NCBI GenBank assembly: GCA_958352885.1
Contig: CATWQI010000001.1
Coordinates: forward strand, 310,001-374,000
From: an uncultured Duncaniella sp.
GTDB taxonomy: Bacteria; Bacteroidota; Bacteroidia; Bacteroidales; Muribaculaceae
DNA: 64,000 nt
Direction: 5' to 3'
Shown here: one piece after another, positions 9,505-18,326 of the stretch
How the letters are laid out: the number at the start of each line of letters is the position of its first letter
Numbering within the stretch: the first letter of the stretch is position 1
Translations under genes and position numbers: made by a program
The notes under the pieces: generated by a model
The model's database searches: none
What the model was told of the DNA's origin: nothing
What the model saw: the letters and a program-made list of their open reading frames with translations, nothing else

Positions 9505-10407
9505 TTATTTAACCGTTAAATCCGAAAGGTCTACCTTGCCTGCCACGACATCTGCCTGACGGCGCTGTACCACGCTGCGCAGCTCGTCTATATCTATGTC
9601 AAAGCTGGTGAGCATATAGTCACGCACAATGTCGAGCTTCTGGTTGATGAGCGACGCTCCGTCCTCGCCTGCCGATGACAGCACCGAGTTCCAGTATGTC
9701 TCATTGTTGGTGATGTAGATTGAGAGCACCTCTGCAAAGTCCTCGGTATAGGAATGCTGTGCGTAGGATGACACATATCCGCGTGTCATATATCCGGAAT
9801 TATAGGGAGACTCGCTCCAGAGGTCTGCCACATATGTATCATATGTGATAGTCTGGAATGCCACCGGTATAGTCTTTGTCTGGTTAAGAATGTGGGTAAA
9901 CTCGTGGTGGATAGTCTTGAAGTAATAATAGTTAAGAAGTTCGGCATTTCCGAGACACTGCGGGAGATAATTAAGACCCGCAAGGAAAATTTTACGTCCA
10001 CCTTCGGCTGTACCGAGGATGAAGGTACCGTTATTCTTATACTCCCACTCGCCTACGGTGTAGAACATCTTGGGGAAGTAACGACAAGTGAAATCAGTAC
10101 CGGCAACCTCATTGTAGGTTTCCACGCAGAGGTACTTGACGAGATGAGCCATTGTTATGGCATCCTCATAGCGGGCAGGGACAAGGTAATAGTCGAAGTC
10201 GCCCTCGATGTCCTCGTAGCGGTATTTGAAGTCTATATTGTACGGTTCGTTGAAATTGGCTGTGAGCCAACGGTCAAAGTCGTTCTTCTCAGTGTTGCCG
10301 GTCGTGATTACGCTCTTTGAGGTATCAGGCTCGTCAGACGAGCATGCGGTAAAGCCGAGAGCAGAAATTGCCAGCACAGCGAGTCCAAATATTTTGCTTG
10401 TTTTCAT
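9505..10407 (-). CDS. Putative zinc-dependent metallopeptidase lipoprotein (Mx1-type)
   Basis: A 300-residue lipoprotein with signal ending FTACSS. The zinc-binding motif HEFTH occupies residues 168-172 inside IHHEFTHILNQ. A downstream TEDFAEVLSIYI segment has the acidic residues typical of the Bacteroidetes putative zinc-binding metallopeptidase (Peptidase_Mx1) family. The active-site region looks intact. It is the third gene after susC and susD, before the DUF4302 and BACON genes, an order seen repeatedly in Bacteroidales. That context suggests surface processing of a peptide or glycopeptide taken up by the SusCD pair. The natural substrate is unknown. Confidence 0.85.
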   Translation of the reverse strand: MKTSKIFGLAVLAISALGFTACSSDEPDTSKSVITTGNTEKNDFDRWLTANFNEPYNIDFKYRYEDIEGDFDYYLVPARYEDAITMAHLVKYLCVETYNEVAGTDFTCRYFPKMFYTVGEWEYKNNGTFILGTAEGGRKIFLAGLNYLPQCLGNAELLNYYYFKTIHHEFTHILNQTKTIPVAFQTITYDTYVADLWSESPYNSGYMTRGYVSSYAQHSYTEDFAEVLSIYITNNETYWNSVLSSAGEDGASLINQKLDIVRDYMLTSFDIDIDELRSVVQRRQADVVAGKVDLSDLTVK

Positions 10408-10434
10408 TGTAATCTTTCTTTGAAATGATTAGAC

Positions 10435-12021
10435 TTATCGTGGATTAGCCTCAAGTTCCGCATCACGGACCTTCTGAGGTATCTGATATACTCTACGGAG
10501 ATCATCCTTGGTCAGCACATCGGTAATATGGTCAGGTTTACCTGCTGTATTCATCACACGGCGGGGAATCTCGATACCGTAGCGCTTGATGTCAAACCAG
10601 CGTAGACCTTCGGAGAGATTCTCGATTCGGCGGAATGCGAGAACACACTGGAGCATACATTCCTGGGTAGATCCCTCGGCATCAATTGAAAACGAGGGGT
10701 TCAGATGCTTCTTCATGGTCGAAAGCATGTGATCATCATCCTCGTAAGAATAATTCTTGCCATTGTAGAAGGTGGTAATCAATTCCGGAGTGAGTGTCTT
10801 GGTGGTTGTAGAGATATTCCGTGCCCAGAGTGTAAGGTCAGCGGCAGCCTCATCATAACGGCGAAGCATTGTATAAGCTTCAGCACGCACAAGAAGAGTC
10901 TCGTCAGCCTTGAAAATCGGGAGAACGGTATGCGCATAGCCGATACCAGCCACAGGGTCAGTGTACTCGAACAGATAGGAAGTTTTGCGGATAAATGTCT
11001 TGTCCATAGAACCAGAGTATACCGAAACGACACCGCTACGAAGCATTCCACCCCAAACCTGGGTCACATATATATCTTCGTTGGTAGCGATATAGTTGCA
11101 GTGAGCATAACGGCCGTAATTTGAGTAACGGCTCAAAGCGACACCGATGCGGGAATATGCAGTCTGCAGAAGGAGGTTACAGTTCTGAGTGGTTTCGATA
11201 TAAGCATTCTCACGGACAGGTGCAGAACCATTGACAGGAAGCGACGCAAATGTGGTCCAGTCACGAAGCATGGTCTTTGGTTCCGAGCCAAGCACCTTAT
11301 TAGCGAACTCGATTGCCTTCTCCCACTGTTCGGTGAACAGATAGAAACGTGCGGCAAAGGCATAAGCTGCTTTCTGGTTAAAGTGATACTTGGGCACATC
11401 ATAATATGAATCGCCAACCAGAGCCACACCGTCAACTATATCCTTCTCAATCTTGGCGTAGAAGTCAGCAAGGTTACCACGTTCGTACTTCGGCAACAGC
11501 TGGGTCTCGGGATGATCCATATATGGAAGTCCGAGGTCCTGCGCTGCATTCTGAGTCCAATGCTTGCAGAAAAGGTTGGCAAGTGCGAAATGGTTATAGG
11601 CACGGCAAAGAAGAGCCTCACCCTTCAGCTGTGCAAGTGTCGAAGACGCATCTTCACCTCCCAGCTCCTCAATGGCTGCAAGGGCCTCGTTGGCTGATGC
11701 TATGCAGACATAGCTCGCTTCCCAATAATCGTTTAGTGATTCATTAGTATCTTCCGATTCGTCTTTCCAGGCAAATGTGTCGTCCATCCAGCGGTTGGTG
11801 TAAGGATACAGCACCCCGACATCATCCACATTGTCAGACGAAAGCTCGTTAACCCAGGCAAACTCCTTGGTGGGGTATGCGGACACAAGCATACTTTTGA
11901 TTTTTGCCTCGCTGTCAAGAGTGGCACGGTTATCCGGCATGGTGTCCAGATAGTCATCGCAACCGGTGAGGGTCACAGTGGCAAGAGTAAGTGCTAATGC
12001 GCTCTTTATATATTTATTCAT
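10435..12021 (-). CDS. SusD/RagB-like substrate-binding lipoprotein
   Basis: A 528-residue outer-membrane lipoprotein that would form the lid of the SusC transporter encoded just upstream. The signal ends LTGC, followed by DDYLDTMPDNRAT, the usual SusD opening. TPR-like helices carry GEALLCRAYNHFALANLFC near residue 135, the strongest SusD family signature, and the C-terminal part ends with the usual R-x-Y-Q-I-P segment. It starts 20 bp after the susC stop. Binding specificity cannot be read; the peptidase downstream favours a peptide or glycopeptide ligand. Confidence 0.93.
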   Translation of the reverse strand: MNKYIKSALALTLATVTLTGCDDYLDTMPDNRATLDSEAKIKSMLVSAYPTKEFAWVNELSSDNVDDVGVLYPYTNRWMDDTFAWKDESEDTNESLNDYWEASYVCIASANEALAAIEELGGEDASSTLAQLKGEALLCRAYNHFALANLFCKHWTQNAAQDLGLPYMDHPETQLLPKYERGNLADFYAKIEKDIVDGVALVGDSYYDVPKYHFNQKAAYAFAARFYLFTEQWEKAIEFANKVLGSEPKTMLRDWTTFASLPVNGSAPVRENAYIETTQNCNLLLQTAYSRIGVALSRYSNYGRYAHCNYIATNEDIYVTQVWGGMLRSGVVSVYSGSMDKTFIRKTSYLFEYTDPVAGIGYAHTVLPIFKADETLLVRAEAYTMLRRYDEAAADLTLWARNISTTTKTLTPELITTFYNGKNYSYEDDDHMLSTMKKHLNPSFSIDAEGSTQECMLQCVLAFRRIENLSEGLRWFDIKRYGIEIPRRVMNTAGKPDHITDVLTKDDLRRVYQIPQKVRDAELEANPR

Positions 12022-12041
12022 AATTATATTCTTTCAAAGAT

Positions 12042-15000
12042 TTAGAAACCAAGGTTTACAGTGAGGGTGAACTGCTTGGGGGTCGGGGCAGCCACACCAC
12101 CGGTATTGAAGAACTCGGGATCCTGACCGTTGAGCTTCTTGTCAGCGTAAATCAGGAACAGGTTTGTAGCCTGGAGCTTCATCATCGCATTTGAGATACG
12201 GAGGGCGTCGGTGACCTTGCGTGGGAACTGGTAAGAAACGGAAATCTCCTTCATGCGGATAAAGTCGCCCTTTGCGATACGCTCAGTCGAGTAGTTGTAG
12301 GCGTTGTAGGCATAGCTGAGATTTGTGTCATTACGGTTCTGACGCTGCGAAGCGATGACAGGGATAGTAGTCTTGAGCTCGTCGCCGGGTACTACCCAAC
12401 GGTTGATGAATTCCTTGGGAGTAGCGGTAAGGTCGTCGTATTCTTTCTTGAACACCGGGTCGAGACGGACAACATTGCCGAATGAATAAGTAATGTAGAC
12501 GTTAAGGGTGATTCCCTTATAACGGAAGATGTTGCCGAATGAACCGTAATCGGTTGGGTCAACGCTGCCTGAGTATTCAAGGAATCCGAGTTTCTCGGGA
12601 TCAGAAGTCTGGAAATAGATACCTGTCGTAGAGATGTTGCCGTCCTGGTCAAGGAATGTGGGGAGACCTTCCTCGTTCAAGCCCATGAAGGGGATGGAGA
12701 AGAGAGAACGTACCGGATATCCTTCCTGTGCGAAACCGTTGCCTGACACGAGATCGATTACACGCTTGGATGTCTCAAGGTCAGTAACTTTATTCTTTGC
12801 GTGAGAATAAATGATGTTAGTAGTCCAGGAGAAGTCCTTGGTAACAATGTTACGGGTGGTGAGTGAAAGCTCGACACCATGAGAACGCATCGAAGCGATG
12901 TTACCGAACTTCTGAATCTGACCGCCGATACCCTGTGAGTTGGCAAGACCGATAAGGTCATAGTTGTTACGGCGATACCAGTCAAACTCTACATTGATAC
13001 GGTTGTCTATGAAACCTGTCGAGAGACCGAGGTTGAGCTCGTGCTTCTTCTCATAGGTTAGGTCCTGGTTGGCAAGGTCGCTAACATAGAGCTGGCTCTC
13101 GCTCACACCTGCAGTAGGACGCCAGGGGTTACCCGAACCGATGATAACGAACGCGTTGCTGACCGAAGGACGGTCACCGGTGAGTGAGTATGATGCCTTG
13201 AGTGTCATGTGGCTCCATACGGGGTTGAAGTCGTGGAACCATGACTCCTCGTGCATGTTCCATGAACCGGACACGTTCCATGTGGGCAGCCAACGTGATT
13301 TACGGCTTTTGCCGAGTGAGTTGGTACCTTCGTAGCGGAGAGTACCGTTAAGGGTATATTTGCCCTGGTAAGAATAGGTGGCATTGCCGAAGAATGCTAC
13401 GCTACGCTCACGAGTGTTGGTAAGGGTATAGTAATCTGAGTTTTCCTCTTTTGAGCGCTTGAACGCCTGGTAAGCGAAGTTGGCGACCTCACCCATGGCA
13501 TACTGCATGCCCCAGCCGCGGAACCATGTAGAGTGGCGGTTAACAGAGTTGGTCTCCATACCTGCGTAGAGGTTCAGGATATGGCTCTCATTGAAAACAT
13601 CATTGTAACGGGCTGCCGCACGCATGTCCCACTTGAACATGCTACGGTCTGTACGCTCGTAAATACCACCATTGGGAAGGATGCTGACAGGGAGAGCGAA
13701 CATGTCGTCAGGGTCAGTGTAGAGGAACGGGTTCTTGTCGCGGATTGCTGATGTAGGCATGGCACGGTAAGCCATAGCCTGGTTTGAGTCATCGAGGATG
13801 AAGTGCTCCTGTGAGGTCGAGGTGTTCTGCACACCGCCGAGCAATGAGAGCTCAACCTTACGGATGGGCTTGTAGGTGAGGACACCGGTAAGACGGAAGT
13901 CGTTCACGCCAAGCTTCATGTAATTGTTGTTAAGCTCATGAAGAATATTGAAAGGAGCATAGTTGCGGGTATAGAATGTGTTGGCATCAAGAGTACGTGA
14001 AGTATTCATTGAATAAGAATACGGGTTGATGTCGAAGTCACGTTTTACCTCGCCGGACACCACGTCAGTCTCGCTGCCGAGTGTACCGGGTGCATTCTGC
14101 TTACGGAATGAAGCATTGGAGATGAGGTTGAATGAAACCTTGTCGGAAATATTGAAGTTAGAGTTGAGGTTAGCGGTGTAACGCTGTACCGAGCTCTGCT
14201 TATACCATCCCGGATCGTACATCACACTGGCTGACACATAGTGCTGTGCCTTTTCAGTACCTGATGAAAGAGAGATTGAGTGGTTCTGCATCACTGCGTT
14301 GCTGAATAGCTGGTCGAACCAGTCGGTGTTGCGGTACTCGGCGGCACGGAGGTAAGCCGCACGTGCCTCGGGAGTGTTTACAAGACCGAACTGACCGGAA
14401 GTGTTGTCGTACTCGGAGAGGAGCTGATACATCTTACCGTACACACCGCTTGAAGAAGCATTGGCGATTTCAGCATAGTTCAGATAACCTTTCTGGGCAA
14501 GTTCCTGATAGACACCCATCTGGTCCTGAGAGTTCATGATGTTGAATGTGCTGTAGCTGGGTTTTAGTCGCATGGTGAACTCGCCGGTATAGCTGATGCC
14601 GTTCTGACCTGCCTTACCGCGCTTGGTTGTCACCACGATCACACCAGCCATAGCTCGTGCACCATATATAGAGGTGGCGGAACCGTCCTTGAGGATGTCG
14701 AAGCTCTCGATGTCATCGGCGTTAAGACCGGCGATGGCAGACGAAATCAGAGTCTCGGCGTTACCGGAAGAGAGGTCGTCAGCTGAGACATTTGTCACAT
14801 CTTCCATAATCACACCGTCCACAACCCACAGAGGCTTTGAACTACCATAGATAGATGTCGCACCGCGGACACGAATCTTAGGAGCAGTACCGAATGTACC
14901 TGTCACGTTCTGGACAGAGACACCGGCAGCACGACCCTCGAGGCTTCGGCTGATATCAGCCATACCGCCGATTCGAGCGTTCTGTGCGTCAATCTTGGTT

Positions 15001-15371
15001 GCCGCACCGGTGAAGAGTCGCTTATCCATCTTCTGCATACCGGTAACCACAACTTCGTCAAGCTGCTCGGAGGATGATTCCAATACAATCTCCATCTTAC
15101 CTGCTGTGATGGGTACTTCTCTGGTCTTCATACCAATGAAGCTTACAACAAGTGTTTTGGCCTTCGACGGCAAATTCTTGATGGTAAATTTACCATCAAC
15201 GTCGGTCGAGGTACCGACCTTGGTACCCTTAACCATCACACTTGCGCCTACAATCGGCTCATTGTCTTCAGCCGAGATAACCACACCGGAGGCTGAACCG
15301 GGGGTCTGCGCTACTGTCAGCCCGATACCCGTAAGTATCATGACTAATAGCATTAATAGACTCTTTCTCAT
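12042..15371 (-). CDS. SusC/RagA-like TonB-dependent outer-membrane transporter
   Basis: A 1109-residue transporter. A signal peptide (cleavage near VAQ) is followed by a CarboxypepD-reg-like domain (about 25-100) and a TonB-contact segment EVVVTGMQKMDKR near 105. A plug domain with DILKDGSATSIYGARAMAG near 228 leads into a long beta-barrel that ends in Phe (LTVNLGF), as expected for outer-membrane insertion. It is the first gene of the susC-susD-peptidase-DUF4302-BACON operon. Its leader and upstream region contain a pair of inverted recombinase-type sites around a promoter element (15497-15766), so expression may be phase-variable. No dedicated regulator gene is adjacent. Confidence 0.95.
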   Translation of the reverse strand: MRKSLLMLLVMILTGIGLTVAQTPGSASGVVISAEDNEPIVGASVMVKGTKVGTSTDVDGKFTIKNLPSKAKTLVVSFIGMKTREVPITAGKMEIVLESSSEQLDEVVVTGMQKMDKRLFTGAATKIDAQNARIGGMADISRSLEGRAAGVSVQNVTGTFGTAPKIRVRGATSIYGSSKPLWVVDGVIMEDVTNVSADDLSSGNAETLISSAIAGLNADDIESFDILKDGSATSIYGARAMAGVIVVTTKRGKAGQNGISYTGEFTMRLKPSYSTFNIMNSQDQMGVYQELAQKGYLNYAEIANASSSGVYGKMYQLLSEYDNTSGQFGLVNTPEARAAYLRAAEYRNTDWFDQLFSNAVMQNHSISLSSGTEKAQHYVSASVMYDPGWYKQSSVQRYTANLNSNFNISDKVSFNLISNASFRKQNAPGTLGSETDVVSGEVKRDFDINPYSYSMNTSRTLDANTFYTRNYAPFNILHELNNNYMKLGVNDFRLTGVLTYKPIRKVELSLLGGVQNTSTSQEHFILDDSNQAMAYRAMPTSAIRDKNPFLYTDPDDMFALPVSILPNGGIYERTDRSMFKWDMRAAARYNDVFNESHILNLYAGMETNSVNRHSTWFRGWGMQYAMGEVANFAYQAFKRSKEENSDYYTLTNTRERSVAFFGNATYSYQGKYTLNGTLRYEGTNSLGKSRKSRWLPTWNVSGSWNMHEESWFHDFNPVWSHMTLKASYSLTGDRPSVSNAFVIIGSGNPWRPTAGVSESQLYVSDLANQDLTYEKKHELNLGLSTGFIDNRINVEFDWYRRNNYDLIGLANSQGIGGQIQKFGNIASMRSHGVELSLTTRNIVTKDFSWTTNIIYSHAKNKVTDLETSKRVIDLVSGNGFAQEGYPVRSLFSIPFMGLNEEGLPTFLDQDGNISTTGIYFQTSDPEKLGFLEYSGSVDPTDYGSFGNIFRYKGITLNVYITYSFGNVVRLDPVFKKEYDDLTATPKEFINRWVVPGDELKTTIPVIASQRQNRNDTNLSYAYNAYNYSTERIAKGDFIRMKEISVSYQFPRKVTDALRISNAMMKLQATNLFLIYADKKLNGQDPEFFNTGGVAAPTPKQFTLTVNLGF

Positions 15372-15496
15372 AACAAAATGTGTAACAATTAGTATATATG
15401 TTAAAATTCTCTCGCAAAGAATTGGTTTATCATTCCAAGCTCAAAACACCTGATAATTCACTCTGCGTATCTGGGATGACAAAATCTCAGGTTTTA

Positions 15497-15522
15497 CTTC
15501 CTATAAGTGTAATTATCGGAAG
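15497..15522 (-). repeat. Recombinase-type site A1 (gene-proximal)
   Basis: A 26-bp site: arm CTTCCTATAA (15497-15506), core GTGTAA (15507-15512), arm TTATCGGAAG (15513-15522). The arms are inverted repeats at 9 of 10 positions. The ATAA / 6-bp core / TTAT geometry is that of tyrosine-recombinase core sites. It lies 126 bp upstream of the susC start. The left arm is identical to the arm of the sites at 62645 and 63150. Confidence 0.65.
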
Positions 15523-15589
15523 GAGCGCAAAAGGCATGTCACAATAGCAAATTGTCAATAAATGTCAATCATACCGTCCTCGACGTCGG

Positions 15590-15597
15590 CAAAATTA
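15590..15597 (-). promoter_or_regulatory. -7 element of the susC promoter inside the invertible segment
   Basis: TAATTTTG on the minus strand. The -33 region is poor (TTAA at the right distance). The element ends exactly 67 bp before site A1, the same spacing as in the 63-kb locus. Confidence 0.5.
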
Positions 15598-15740
15598 GCA
15601 TTTTTTGAGCTTTTAGTTAATATATATTTGGTGAAAATATGTTAAATCACCCCATTTAAACTAAACAATCCAAATATTTCCTGCATTCCGCCTTACATTT
15701 TGTCAGAAATTAACCAAAAATACATCATTTTTTATGCGAA

Positions 15741-15766
15741 CAACCGTTAATTACACATATCGGAAG
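15741..15766 (+). repeat. Recombinase-type site A2 (distal, inverted partner of A1)
   Basis: Arm CAACCGTTAA (15741-15750), core TTACAC (15751-15756), arm ATATCGGAAG (15757-15766). Read on the minus strand it matches A1 at 21 of 26 positions, and the core GTGTAA is identical. The inverted orientation and identical core are what inversion of the intervening DNA requires. Confidence 0.6.
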
Positions 15767-15899
15767 AATGTGACATTTAGTTAAAATCAGATAGGAAATA
15801 TTAAAAGGAGCAAGTATCATTAATAAATTAAGGTGGCAAAAAATAGCTTGTCAGGCAGAAATTAATTTTGAATAGTTACCTATAATTGAGGATTTTTAG

Positions 15900-15907
15900 T
15901 AATTTTG
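15900..15907 (+). promoter_or_regulatory. -7 element of the ilvE promoter
   Basis: TAATTTTG at 15900-15907 followed by CAG; the predicted start is near 15914, giving a leader of about 55 nt. No clear -33 TTTG is at the right distance. Confidence 0.5.
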
Positions 15908-15968
15908 CAGTCGGAGACGGAGATTAATCGTTCCGTAACCGTGATTACAACAATAACTACACATAATA

Positions 15969-16991
15969 ATGAATAACGAGTTAGATTGGAAGAACCTGTC
16001 ATTCGGGTATATTCCAACGGATTACAATGTGCGATGCTACTATCGCGACGGCAAATGGGGGGAGATTGAGGTTTCGCAGAGCGAAGAAGTCAGTCTCCAC
16101 ATAGCAGCTACCTGCCTGCACTACGGACAAGAAATTTTTGAAGGGCTCAAGGCATTCCGCGGGAAAGACGGCAAAGTGCGTGTGTTCCGCCTTGAAGAGA
16201 ATGCCCGCCGCATACAGGAGTCGGCAAAGGGTATCCTGATGGAACCGCTGCCTTTGGAGAAGTTCAAGGAAATGGTGCTTAAGGTAGTAAAGCTGAACGA
16301 ACGATTCGTACCTCCCTACGGTTCCGGCGCATCTCTGTATATCCGCCCCATCGAACTCGGCACTTCCGCACAAATAGGTGTGAAACCTGCCAGCGAGTAT
16401 CTCTTCATGATACTCGTATCACCGGTAGGCCCATACTTCAAGACAGGTTTCAAGCCTACTAATATCTGCATCATGCGCCGGTATGACCGCGTGGCTCCCA
16501 ACGGAACCGGACTCTGGAAGGTCGGCGGCAATTATGCCGCATCACTTACAGCCGGCGAGCATGCCCACGAACTTGGGTACTCCGCTGTGCTTTACCTTGA
16601 CCCGAAAGAAAAGAAGTACCTGGACGAATGCGGACCTGCCAACTTTATGGCGATAAAGGACGGTGTGTACATCACGCCTGCGTCAGACTCCATACTTCCT
16701 TCAATCACCAACAAAAGCCTCATGCAGCTTGCCGAGGATATGGGTGTGAAAGTGGAACGCCGCCATATCACAGTGGACGAACTTGGTGAAATCGACGAGG
16801 CTGCCGCAGTAGGCACAGCTGCCGTGGCATCGCCTGTAGGTGAAATAGACGACCTCGACACCGGTAAAAAATATATCGTATCAAAGGACGGCGAGCCCGG
16901 ACCTATCACAACCAAGCTTTACAACACTCTGCGTGGCATTCAGCTCGGTGAGATTGAGGACAAGCATGGTTGGTGCACAATAGTAGAATAG
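15969..16991 (+). CDS. ilvE: Branched-chain amino acid aminotransferase
   Basis: A 340-residue class IV PLP aminotransferase that interconverts Leu, Ile and Val with their 2-oxo acids using glutamate/2-oxoglutarate. The catalytic lysine is Lys184 in WKVGGNYAAS. Other family segments are YGQEIFEGLKAFR near 57, FRLEENARR near 74, SLYIRP near 122 and ECGPANFMA near 222, the last binding the cofactor phosphate side. Length is normal for the long (eukaryote-like, type II) BCAT branch common in Bacteroidetes. It is followed after 52 bp by an HD-domain gene on the same strand. Confidence 0.96.
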   Translation: MNNELDWKNLSFGYIPTDYNVRCYYRDGKWGEIEVSQSEEVSLHIAATCLHYGQEIFEGLKAFRGKDGKVRVFRLEENARRIQESAKGILMEPLPLEKFKEMVLKVVKLNERFVPPYGSGASLYIRPIELGTSAQIGVKPASEYLFMILVSPVGPYFKTGFKPTNICIMRRYDRVAPNGTGLWKVGGNYAASLTAGEHAHELGYSAVLYLDPKEKKYLDECGPANFMAIKDGVYITPASDSILPSITNKSLMQLAEDMGVKVERRHITVDELGEIDEAAAVGTAAVASPVGEIDDLDTGKKYIVSKDGEPGPITTKLYNTLRGIQLGEIEDKHGWCTIVE

Positions 16992-17043
16992 ATATGTCGC
17001 ATCCAAAAATATTCGGACTGAGGAATATATAATTTATAAACCG

Positions 17044-17580
17044 ATGACCGATAGTTGTTTTATAGATAAGCTGTATCCCGTCGGTACCAAACGGCGGGAT
17101 ACTTATTTGAAGCACTGCCGCCAGGTGGCGGATCTTGCGCTCGAAATAATGCACAGGAAACATCTGCCCCTCGATGAACGGGAGGTAGAGGAAGCTGCTA
17201 TGCTTCATGACATAGGAATCTGCATGACGGACGCTCCCGGGATTGACTGCCACGGAAGTGAACCTTACATAATGCATGGTGTGCTTGGCGGGAAACTGCT
17301 ACGTGAAGCCGGATTCAGCGAACAGACGGCACGAGTGGCGGAACGCCACACCGGAGCGGGAATCGACAGGGAGGATATCGAACGGCAGGGACTGCTGTTG
17401 CCTCCGGGTAATTATATGCCCGAAAGCCTGTTGGAGAGACTGATATGCTATGCCGACAAGTTCTACTCTAAGAGTGGAGACATGAAGCGTAAACCGATGG
17501 AAAAGGTAGAGACTTCTATGGCAAGGATTTCGCCGTCGACACTGAAAAGATTTCTGAAGCTGAAGGAAGAATTTGAATAG
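17044..17580 (+). CDS. HD-domain phosphohydrolase (TIGR00295-like)
   Basis: A 178-residue soluble protein. HD-domain metal ligands are visible as His25 in HCRQVADLA, His55-Asp56 in LHDIGI, and a later His in ERHTGAGI near residue 99. The closing segment LLERLICYADKFYSK is typical of the small uncharacterised HD family TIGR00295. HD proteins hydrolyse phosphate esters of nucleotides or related small molecules; the substrate here is unknown. It follows ilvE by 52 bp and may be co-transcribed with it, though no functional link is evident. Confidence 0.85.
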   Translation: MTDSCFIDKLYPVGTKRRDTYLKHCRQVADLALEIMHRKHLPLDEREVEEAAMLHDIGICMTDAPGIDCHGSEPYIMHGVLGGKLLREAGFSEQTARVAERHTGAGIDREDIERQGLLLPPGNYMPESLLERLICYADKFYSKSGDMKRKPMEKVETSMARISPSTLKRFLKLKEEFE

Positions 17581-17649
17581 GAGGAGGTTCTCAGCGCATC
17601 ACGATTGCACGGCTGTCTGTCACCAAGGCGTGATGTGACGGTTGCCGAA

Positions 17650-18225
17650 TTAATTTTCAGTCAGCGGCTCCGACGAGGAGTGAGTGGCATTGACAAGGTA
17701 GATAGTGTACGGCTTGCGTTCTTCAGGAGTCATGACAGAGTCTCCGAGAGCGCTGGTAACGAAGTCTATGTAATACTCCTCGTTTCGCAAAGGAGAATCG
17801 GGATGTATCAGATACTTGTCGCCCATATCAATGACGAGCCAGTAAGTGGCACGTGTTACTGCCGCACTGTCAAGCAGATTGTCAAATGCGATGACACGGT
17901 CGAAACTCATCACTGCCGGCATCAGCGATAGGAAATCCACAAAGTTCTGTTCCATGAAATTTACATTGAGCGAACGGGTAGTGTCGGAAAAGTTAAGATT
18001 GTCCCAGAAGTGCGCAGCAAGATACCCCGCCCTTCCCTCCATCGTAGAAATAGGCTCGGGTATTGCCGGGAGTTCCAATGCCATGATTTCAACATCGGAA
18101 TCGGCAAACATGGCAGAGACGACAGGATCCGCACTTGCGTCTCCGGAAGTTGAATCTGCGCTGCCGGCATTACGTGTACATGCGGCGGCTACGAGTAACG
18201 TGAGTATCAGAGGAAGACATTTCAT
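17650..18225 (-). CDS. DUF5106 lipoprotein, stand-alone
   Basis: A 191-residue lipoprotein with signal ending AAAC and a Ser/Ala/Asp-rich linker. The segment GRAGYLAAHFWDNLNFSDT is the hallmark of DUF5106. That domain is usually the N-terminal part of Bacteroidetes thioredoxin-like envelope proteins, but here no thioredoxin domain or CxxC motif follows before the stop, and only 69 bp remain to the convergent HD gene. It is therefore a complete short form or an old truncation. Function unknown; probably an envelope protein. Confidence 0.7.
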   Translation of the reverse strand: MKCLPLILTLLVAAACTRNAGSADSTSGDASADPVVSAMFADSDVEIMALELPAIPEPISTMEGRAGYLAAHFWDNLNFSDTTRSLNVNFMEQNFVDFLSLMPAVMSFDRVIAFDNLLDSAAVTRATYWLVIDMGDKYLIHPDSPLRNEEYYIDFVTSALGDSVMTPEERKPYTIYLVNATHSSSEPLTEN

Positions 18226-18261
18226 ACTCTTATCAACAAGCGTGGCGACGGTTAAGTTTAT

Positions 18262-18312
18262 AAAAAAGAAAAGACAATCCCCCGGATATGAGGGACTGTC
18301 TTTTCTTTTTTA
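18262..18312 (-). terminator. Terminator of the GH5 end of the xyloglucan susC operon
   Basis: The A-rich left half AAAAAAGAAAAGACA pairs with TGTCTTTTCTTTTTT around a CCCC/GGG-containing loop. It lies directly beyond the GH5 stop. The T-run is better on the plus strand, so it may act in both directions. Confidence 0.7.
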
Positions 18313-18326
18313 ATGTTCCTATATTA

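Larger units (their letters stand above)
15497..15766. promoter_or_regulatory. Candidate invertible promoter segment of the peptidase susC locus
   Basis: Sites A1 and A2 bracket about 270 bp of AT-rich non-coding DNA that holds the only good susC-directed -7 element. In the sequenced orientation TAATTTTG (minus strand, 15597-15590) points at susC, so the locus is predicted ON. Inversion would point the same element at ilvE, about 300 bp away. The remainder of the 597-bp gap (15372-15496, 15767-15968) holds the susC leader and the ilvE promoter. Confidence 0.55.

Noticed and set aside
15623..15630. TATATTTG on the plus strand inside the 15.5-kb inverton as a second promoter
   Set aside because: The nearest -33 TTTG is only 15 bp away, too close for the consensus; kept only as a possibility for the inverted state.
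17650..18225. DUF5106 gene as a broken thioredoxin-family gene
   Set aside because: The frame ends cleanly, no CxxC remnant is found in any frame of the 69 bp downstream, and stand-alone DUF5106 proteins are plausible.
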